Below are positions 57,551 to 64,000 of a stretch of 64,000 bases of DNA, piece by piece. Each line of letters starts with the position of its first letter. Position 1 is the stretch's first letter. The notes under the pieces are model-generated. The model worked only from the letters and a program-made list of their open reading frames with translations, did not search any database and was not told the origin of the DNA. Position numbers and translations under genes: made by a program. Source of the stretch: Anadara kagoshimensis (lineage: Eukaryota; Mollusca; Bivalvia; Arcoida; Arcidae); contig CM037865.1 of assembly GCA_021292105.1 (NCBI GenBank), forward strand, positions 67,441,130 to 67,505,129, given 5' to 3'.

Positions 57551-60500
57551 CAATCCTCCTTTATTCATATGTAAAGTGATAAAAGAAGCCCAACAATGAC
57601 AACATACACTTGTCTTCCACAGGATAGTAAATCGAGCTAGTACCCTCACAAGCGAACTCACAAACTTCTAACATATTCATCTGTTTTATTGGCGTTTAAA
57701 CCTAGTATAATCAATGGGAGGCGAATCGTCACATTACACCAATTGGACGATTTTTAAGGACACAAGTTTGATAATTTTTTTAAATGCATTCAACAAATCA
57801 TACGTGCCATGTAACGAAATAATGCATCAAATTTACATATGGCAGGTTAAAAGTAGTACAATGTCATGTTTAAATATGCGCTACTGTCATGTAGCTACAA
57901 ATAGGTTAGTTAGGAATGGTTGATTTTTATCTATAAATATATACAGATTGTTGACCTTCATTAGGTTGGAAGCTTCAAATTCATATCTTATTAGTTTATA
58001 TTGTTTTGGCAGATAAAAACCAGCAAAAGACAAAGATGATATCAACATCTCGTAAAGTTTTAATCCTCCTTTCTGGATATTTCTTTATATTTCTGGCTAA
58101 TGGATTTCCATTCCAGCTTTCCGTCATATATGTGGAACTTCTTGAGGAGTTCCAAGAAAGCAGGGCGATGACGTCATCTATAATATCAGTTTGTATTGGT
58201 GTATATTTTATATCAGGTAATTACTTTTATTAATTAGGTTATCATGTACAATTTTGTTTATTGCTAAGATAGAGATTGGCGATATGAAACAAATGTCGCT
58301 GAGGCAAAACATTTGTAGTATTTTTGGACACAAAACAAACAGCTAAACTTCTCGATTTGGTTCCTGCTTTATCAAACTGTCGTGACGTTGTATCAGATAA
58401 TTGATAAATACTTGCCTTGATAACCTTGCAATCCGATTTATATATTTTTCTGGAACTAAATTGTCTTTTTTCTATGAATCAAATGATCCGATATTGGTAA
58501 ACAGTTCAAATATTACTATGGATATGATTTGCCAAGCATTCTTCTGATACAAAGCATCCTATATGGGTAAACAGTTCAAATATTGCCAGGATTCTGCTGA
58601 TAAACTTAAATCATATCAAGCATGATGTAAGACATACCCCATGTATCTTGTATTTTTAAAGGTATACTATCAGGCCTTCTGATTAAAAGATGTGGTGTCA
58701 AATGGGCCGGTATCATAGGTGGTGTTGTAGTATCTGCCTCAATATCCGTGTCTAGTTTTGCTACTAGTGTTATTTATCTTATCACATCTATTGGGATTTG
58801 TTCAGGTAAGTAAATACGGCACAGGTCGTTTTACACTTGACCTAGTTATTGCATTGAGACACCTAAACTGTTTAATAATCATCTGGATGGCTAACGTTTC
58901 TCGTCTCTTTGAGAATAGCTGAACGTTTGCTTGTGTAATCGACCAATGTCGTTTACACCACAGTTTTGGGATCATTTTTTATAAAAACCACTGAGACCAT
59001 CAAATATTAAAAAGAATGATAAAATGGTATGTACAGACGACGTGGTTCACGTACGTTTGTAGAATCATAACTAACTTGTTGTAATGTCGACAAGATTAAT
59101 TTACATTTGTGTGTGTTCATTACCTGGCTTGTTGTTATGTCGCTGTGATTCTAAATGCCAGTTTTTTTTATTCTAGTAATTCTAAACATGTTTGTTCTCT
59201 TTTTAAAAAGAAAAATGAATTATTAAATTTAAATCTTATTTCATTTATAGGTTTTGGATTTTCAGTTCTGTATATAAATTCGTCAGCGTGTGTAGCTCCA
59301 CATTTCAAGGGTAGAAGCCTTAATTTAGCCCTGTTATCACTGTCATTTGCATCAGGAGCTGGTTGGATGGCGTTTCCGTATATCTTCAAGTACCTTATCG
59401 ATCAGTACACGTGGAGAGGAACATTCTTAATCATCGGCGGAATATGTTTAAACTGTATACCGGCATCATTGCTGTTAGTTAGGAATAATCTCACTGAAAG
59501 TGGTAGAAGGCTAGTTGAAACCAAACAAGAAAACAGTAGTTTGAAAGAAAATGGAACAGACGAGCTACAACAGGCCAATCCGACACACAAGACGGTCTCT
59601 ATTGAACGTTTCGTTAGTTACATACATATAATACCTGATGATTTAAAAAACTTTGAATTTTGGACGTATGCCTTAGGTTTGGCTATCAGCTTAACGGCAT
59701 TAAATGCTTCTAAATTATCGATCATAGATTTTTACGAGTTTAAAAATCTGAGTAGATCCGATTCCGTTTTAGTATTCTTTATAATGAATGTATCTGGTAC
59801 AGTTGGTCGGATTATACCCATTATTATGAAGCATATACCTCATATAGGTATACTATTTGTGAATTCTCTTATGGCAGCATTAGGATCGGTAGCTTTAGCA
59901 ATGTTAGCGATTTCCTACTCTTTCCTTGAAATAACAGCTGCTTCATGTTGTTTCGGTGTATCACTGGGATGTATATTAACAATGATTCCATTGACCGTTT
60001 ACAAACTGATCCACATACATCGATATGAGGTGGGAATTGGTATTACAATGACTGTTTCCGGTTTTGGAATTGTTATTGCAGGACCATTGTCCGGTAAGTA
60101 CAACAATTAACAGATTTTCACAACGCAATCTGTCAAGTTAATCTTTTTTTTTACAAATTCATCTAATCATCCGTCTTATACTTATTACATTATACCTGTT
60201 GAGACCGCAACACGTGCGTATCTGTATCCAATACATATATTCTAAGCCACACAGTTCCATGTTCCTTTCATTTTCAAATAATTGATGGCATACATGGCGG
60301 GAATTACTAGCGAAACAGGAGGTGTTTACCATTCTAGAGCACACGGCGTCATTTCACTTCCTTGGTGGAAGTTCACTTGTTTCACTTAAATCGTTTCAAG
60401 TTCTTCACTTTGCTTTGAGATTGTGATTTGGATATTTGACGTTACATAGCTCCCTGTTCCTTTCGTTCCCAATTTTTATTATACACGTGGTGGGCGGATG

Positions 60501-60890
60501 TTGGTAGCTATACAAAAGGTTCTTGCTCTTGTAGTGCACCCGGTCTCACTTTGTTTGTGGTTATCCACGTGTTTAATATAATTTCCCAGCTTCAAAGTTT
60601 TTACTTTGCTTTAGGATTGTGGTTTGGACATGGATTGGTATGTTTGTTTTGGTTTGATAAATTTGTTTTTTATTTCATATAATTCCAATGATTTGTGATA
60701 TATTAAACTACATAGTGTTATATTAACTTATGTTACAGGCTACTTGCGGGATTCCTCGGGATCATTTGATATCTCACTATATAGTGCTTGTGCCAGTATG
60801 ATTTGTGCGGCTATTTGTTTCATGGTTGCGGAAGTAGTACGAAACTGCCACCATAAAAAAGACAAAAAATTGGTGTTATCTAGCGAGTAA
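57286..60890 (+). CDS. SLC16/monocarboxylate transporter-like protein, paralog B
   Basis: Exons 57286-57469, 58013-58216, 58662-58805, 59251-60093 and 60739-60890 have exactly the same coding lengths and phases as paralog A; 508 residues. Most differences lie in the N-terminal tail (MNFNKERRKSLTLAGPI), the charged loop of exon 4 and the last exon (ending KKLVLSSE), while transmembrane segments such as LNCIPASLLLV and LEITAASCCFGVSLGC are identical. The role is the same as paralog A by inference. A TATA box lies at 57215. Intron 1 starts with a long AT/AG microsatellite eight bases after the exon, and intron 4 holds a double Penelope-like tail. The shared intron sequence points to a recent tandem duplication. 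Confidence 0.92.
57477..57548 (+). repeat. Compound (AT)19(AG)17 microsatellite
   Basis: Begins seven bases after the exon 1 end of paralog B, immediately behind the GTAAGTA donor. Confidence 0.98.
60235..60660 (+). mobile_element. Penelope-like double tail
   Basis: Two successive diverged 3' tails: the first runs from TTCCATGTTCCTTTCA to TGAGATTGTGATTTGGATAT, and the second repeats the order to TTTGGACATGGATTGGTATG. Intron 4 of paralog B. Confidence 0.75.
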
Positions 60891-61199
60891 CTGGCGTATA
60901 ACTTCCCATACGAGAGATATCCAACGACGGCCACATGTTGAGGTACATTCTGTCCGGACCATAGCAGATGCATTACAAACGCGGTAACAAATGTTAATAT
61001 CAGAAAAATTGCAATTAAATGCCACAATAAATGTTTCAGTCAGTTTCACATTCTTAAGAGGTTTAGCATTACACAGAGAGAAACATTAATGAGATGATGA
61101 AGTTATCAACGGATATTATAAGGAATTATATAATGAGATTTTACTGTGAAAGTCAGATACATCACAATGCTAGTACGAAGTGTATACATTACATTAAAT

Positions 61200-61370
61200 T
61201 TTTATACCAGTTTTAATTTTACAGCACTAGACGGTCGTTTCGGAATACAATTCCTCATTAGTAGTGCCTGGTTCAAAATTATGAAATTAAATTCTTTTAA
61301 GACGTTGAAAAAATACCCAAAGAACCAAAATATATTTTACTAAATTTAGCTAAGGAAATACTTTCATGAA
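61200..61370 (+). repeat. Dispersed repeat R3
   Basis: TTTTACAGCACTAGACGGTC, TTTCGGAATACAATTCCTCA, then ACCAAAATATATTTTAC and TTAGCTAAGGAAATACTTTC. Confidence 0.75.
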
Positions 61371-61430
61371 AAAGTATGTTAATTTTTAAGGCATTATTAA
61401 TAAATTCTTATTATCCCTTTAATTGCTGCT

Positions 61431-61603
61431 TAGAAGAAAAAGAATTCATAAGTCGAAGAAGAACGGGTAATTTCTCTTGGGACACCCTTCTAAAGTACAA
61501 CAAAATAGTAGAAATACTAGCCAATATTTCTTTCGGACCCTATGTATCACCACGAAAAGGTGTACAAAAATTAAATGACTACGAGGACATCCAAAAACAC
61601 TAA
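61431..61603 (+). other. Possible orphan terminal exon
   Basis: An AATTGCTGCTTAG acceptor-like site precedes a frame beginning EEKEFISRRRTGNFSWDTL and ending in LNDYEDIQKH then TAA. Composition is more protein-like than the surroundings, but I recognise no family and no linked exon. Confidence 0.3.
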
Positions 61604-61849
61604 TCATACAACCTTGTATCTAATTCAAGATTGTCAATAAGGCATATTTTTACTCAATGTGGCATATTTGGAATTTGAAGCCAATACAAATACAAATCAC
61701 AATAGATGTATAGGATATGATTAATGTTCTATTTAATTTTATATAAGGTTAAAATACCCACTTGGGTACAGAGGAAAAAAGGGGCAGAGGGCAATTTTAA
61801 ATGTTTTTTTTCTGTATTTGTCAATAATGCATCGTTCCAAAACAATATG
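61604..61849. other. No gene seen
   Basis: AT-rich spacer. Confidence 0.4.
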
Positions 61850-62040
61850 AATGTACAGTGAAACCTGTTTATAAAGGCCATCCAAGGAAACCAATAAAAG
61901 TGACCTTTAATGGCAGGTGACCTTTATATACAGGTTCAAATAATATAAATAAACAATAATTGGGATAAAATTCTACTGGCCTTTATGAGCAGGTGGCTCT
62001 GATATAAAGGTGACCTTTAAGGCAGGTTGGACTTTATATT
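61850..62040 (+). mobile_element. MITE-like element, family M2
   Basis: The left end ACAGTGAAACCTGTTTATAA is followed by internal repeats of AAAGTGACCTTTAATGGCAG and GTGACCTTTAAGGCAGGTTG. ACAGTGAAACCTGT-type ends are common in invertebrate DNA transposons; the right terminus is not certain. Confidence 0.5.
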
Positions 62041-62345
62041 ATAAATGAATTTGTTTCTTTTCCTTTTACAGTGTAAAGACATTGTAAAAAGGAAAGGAAA
62101 GGCATGTAATTGATAAAATAAGACAATAGTTTCTATTTTTTGTATATATATAATCTCTGTATATTTTGTTTGTTCAATCATATTATGGCACGAATAAACT
62201 GTTTCAAGAAATTCATTCAATCTTGATCTTGCTCAGATAATACATATAATAGACAGTGTCTAATGAATTATGTAAAGGTGATATAATGAATGAAGTATAA
62301 CGGCAGTAATATGGCATTACAAACTGCTGTTAAGTACACACAGTT

Positions 62346-62429
62346 CTACAACACGTCTACAGCAAATTTGTATTTCGTGGTCTGTTTGTAAGTCTCTCCT
62401 GGTCGTAATATACAGCTGGGAAAATTGTC
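62346..62429 (-). CDS. GALM: Galactose mutarotase (aldose 1-epimerase), last exon
   Basis: A TTATTTCAG acceptor at about 62438-62430 opens an exon encoding DNFPSCILRPGETYKQTTKY followed by KFAVDVL and TAG at 62348-62346. Mutarotases end with an N-F-P-x-x-x-L-x-P-G-E-x-Y-x-x-T-T-x-Y/F-K-F sequence, and this matches closely. The enzyme interconverts alpha and beta anomers of galactose and glucose in the cytosol. The remaining exons must lie at higher coordinates, beyond this window; none was found up to 64000. Confidence 0.8.
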   Translation of the reverse strand, partial: DNFPSCILRPGETYKQTTKYKFAVDVL

Positions 62430-62569
62430 CTGAAATAAAAAAATAATAATTACAATCTTTTATTAATAACTGTATACATGTGTATAGAATCGTCAAGGAG
62501 ACAGCTCAGATAACTCGGATATATACATGTAATGGATATCCACACTTGTGTTCACTTCTAGACTAAATC

Positions 62570-62755
62570 AGAAACAAACATACAATAATCAATGTCCGAA
62601 TCACAATACATCATGCCAAAAGCAAAGTAAAAACTTTGAAACTGAAAAAGTTAGGCTAGATACGCGAACTTCCACCAGGGAAGGGACTTTGGGTGCTTCG
62701 AAAGGGTAAGCACCTCCTGTTTAGCTAGCTACACCCACTGTATAAGGAACAAAAT
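62570..62755 (-). mobile_element. Penelope-like element 3' UTR
   Basis: The plus strand reads AATGTCCGAATCACAATAC, then GAACTTCCACCAGGGAAGG, GGGTGCTTCGAAAGGGTAAG and CACCTCCTGTTTAGCTAGC. The hairpin arms GGTGCTT/AAGCACC are intact. It lies in an intron of the mutarotase gene. Confidence 0.82.
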
Positions 62756-64000
62756 GACCTGTCACTACTTTTTAATTTTTTAAAATAATGCATTCAAAAG
62801 AACTGACACTAATTTTGTATATGTAGCACGAAGGTCAGTACATTTTACTGATTTTTTATAACGTAACATTATCTACAAGAAATATGATCATGAATAAAAT
62901 TCCATTGAAAATTATTATCCTATTTGCATTTGTAATGCAAGTAAATTCAGTGAATAAGTATCCCCAGTAGATATTGTTTGTCATCAGCAAATATTTTAAA
63001 TAACATTCATCGATATATCGTTGTTGCTACGAAGTTTTATAAACTTATGATAAACAGATTTATATAATTGTCCCAGGCAAGAATTTTCAATGGAAAACTT
63101 TAAAAGACAAAACGCCAAGGAAATTAACAAACAAGTTTCGGATGATATTTTGTACATTTTCTAACACCTGTTACTTCTCAAATTTTGTGAACGTTTGAGA
63201 AATACGTTTTGCGACTCCGGGCTAGAATTTTCTATTAATTACATATTATATCAGTTATACATGAAGGACCAAAATATCTTTTACCAAATTTAGCTTAGGA
63301 AATATTTTGATGAGGAAGTACACCATCAAAGGAACACAACTAAGACATATATTTACAAACATGGTCAAAGTAATAATACGTGAATCATACACACTGTTGA
63401 AGCTCTGCACCGAGATTCGTAAAAATGTAATGGATAGTTTTGAAGAATCGTTCTAGACAAGAATTGCAACTTACGAACGAAGGACAGACTTTTGAAACAT
63501 ATTGCAGTTCACATGGACCTTGGCATGAATTCAAATGGATGTCTTATCTAAATGTGCAAATTTACCAGACCTACCATAGATTGAACCCCTATATCATTTC
63601 ACTCTGAACATCACGCGTGTGGGCCTTAAACTCATAAATCACTATTAGTTAAATTTCATTCAATCCGTCTTATGTGTGGATTATTTTCATTTGAAAATCG
63701 TTAATAAAATAAAATTACTAAGGCGTCATTTTTATCAGCTTGGATTTGATAGAAGCGTGGATAATAAGTATACAGTGGGTTTATTTGTTTATTTGTTTTA
63801 TTATCCTTGTTTATTTTATTTTATTAAATCAATTTACACATTCAAAAATTAGCACATGACAAATAAGTGGTATAATTTTTTAAAATTATTTTATAAAAAA
63901 TGAATAAATAAAATTTAGAACAAGACACATTGAGTTTGTCTTAAATATATCAAACCAGTTGGCGCCAAAATCACATACTTGTACATTTCTTAGATACTCA
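62756..64000. other. Probable mutarotase intron; R3 fragment
   Basis: No exon was recognised. 63258-63310 (ACCAAAATATCTTTTACC, TTTAGCTTAGGAAATATTTT) is the end of repeat R3. The rest is AT-rich. Confidence 0.45.

Noticed and set aside
1..64000. CRISPR arrays, rRNA genes or bacterial operons
   Set aside because: No spacer-repeat pattern, rRNA core sequence or operon-like gene packing is present; the tandem repeats have no unique spacers.

Overview
This is an AT-rich metazoan genomic window, very probably from a lophotrochozoan and most likely a mollusc. The evidence is GT-AG spliced genes, a fucosyltransferase, O-methyltransferase and SLC16-type transporter set typical of molluscan genomes, and a heavy mix of Penelope-like elements, several LINE groups, tRNA-derived SINEs ending in CCAA/CAAT repeats, a Helentron/pearl-like element and MITEs. 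No bacterial, organellar or CRISPR features are visible. The species assignment is inference.

Layout. 1-13650 is almost entirely retrotransposon: two minus-strand LINEs (about 399-4488 and 8050-13646), a (ACTT)n microsatellite, one further LINE tail, SINE pieces and the first of many Penelope-like 3' ends. 13650-19600 holds a MITE, a Penelope-like reverse transcriptase and a LINE inserted beside it. 19977-21695 is a spliced tyrosine-recombinase gene (KIAA1958/Crypton type) with its catalytic residues intact, followed by a near-perfect 155-bp palindrome and a LINE ORF1 fragment. 24061-26510 is a tandem-repeat-bearing element of the pearl/Helentron kind. 26739-28016 is an alpha-1,3-fucosyltransferase. 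29291-29874 looks like a 5' LTR with a primer-binding site.

33814-39940 (minus) is an eight-exon acetylserotonin O-methyltransferase-like gene that can be rebuilt exon by exon but carries one frame break. 46343-48170 is a 33-bp minisatellite lying directly upstream of the first of two tandem paralogous SLC16/MCT-like transporter genes (48249-54106 and 57286-60890). The two have identical five-exon structures (184, 204, 144, 843 and 152 coding bases). The right edge carries the last exon of a minus-strand galactose mutarotase (aldose 1-epimerase) gene.

The host genes do not form one pathway. Two observations link otherwise unexplained pieces. First, at least fifteen scattered repeats are 5'-truncated 3' ends of one Penelope-like family, recognisable because they begin with the C-terminal codons of its reverse transcriptase and end in a conserved, hairpin-rich 3' tail. 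Second, the 33-bp minisatellite unit resembles a single-copy motif next to the TATA box of the second transporter gene, which suggests that the array grew from a promoter element after the gene duplicated.
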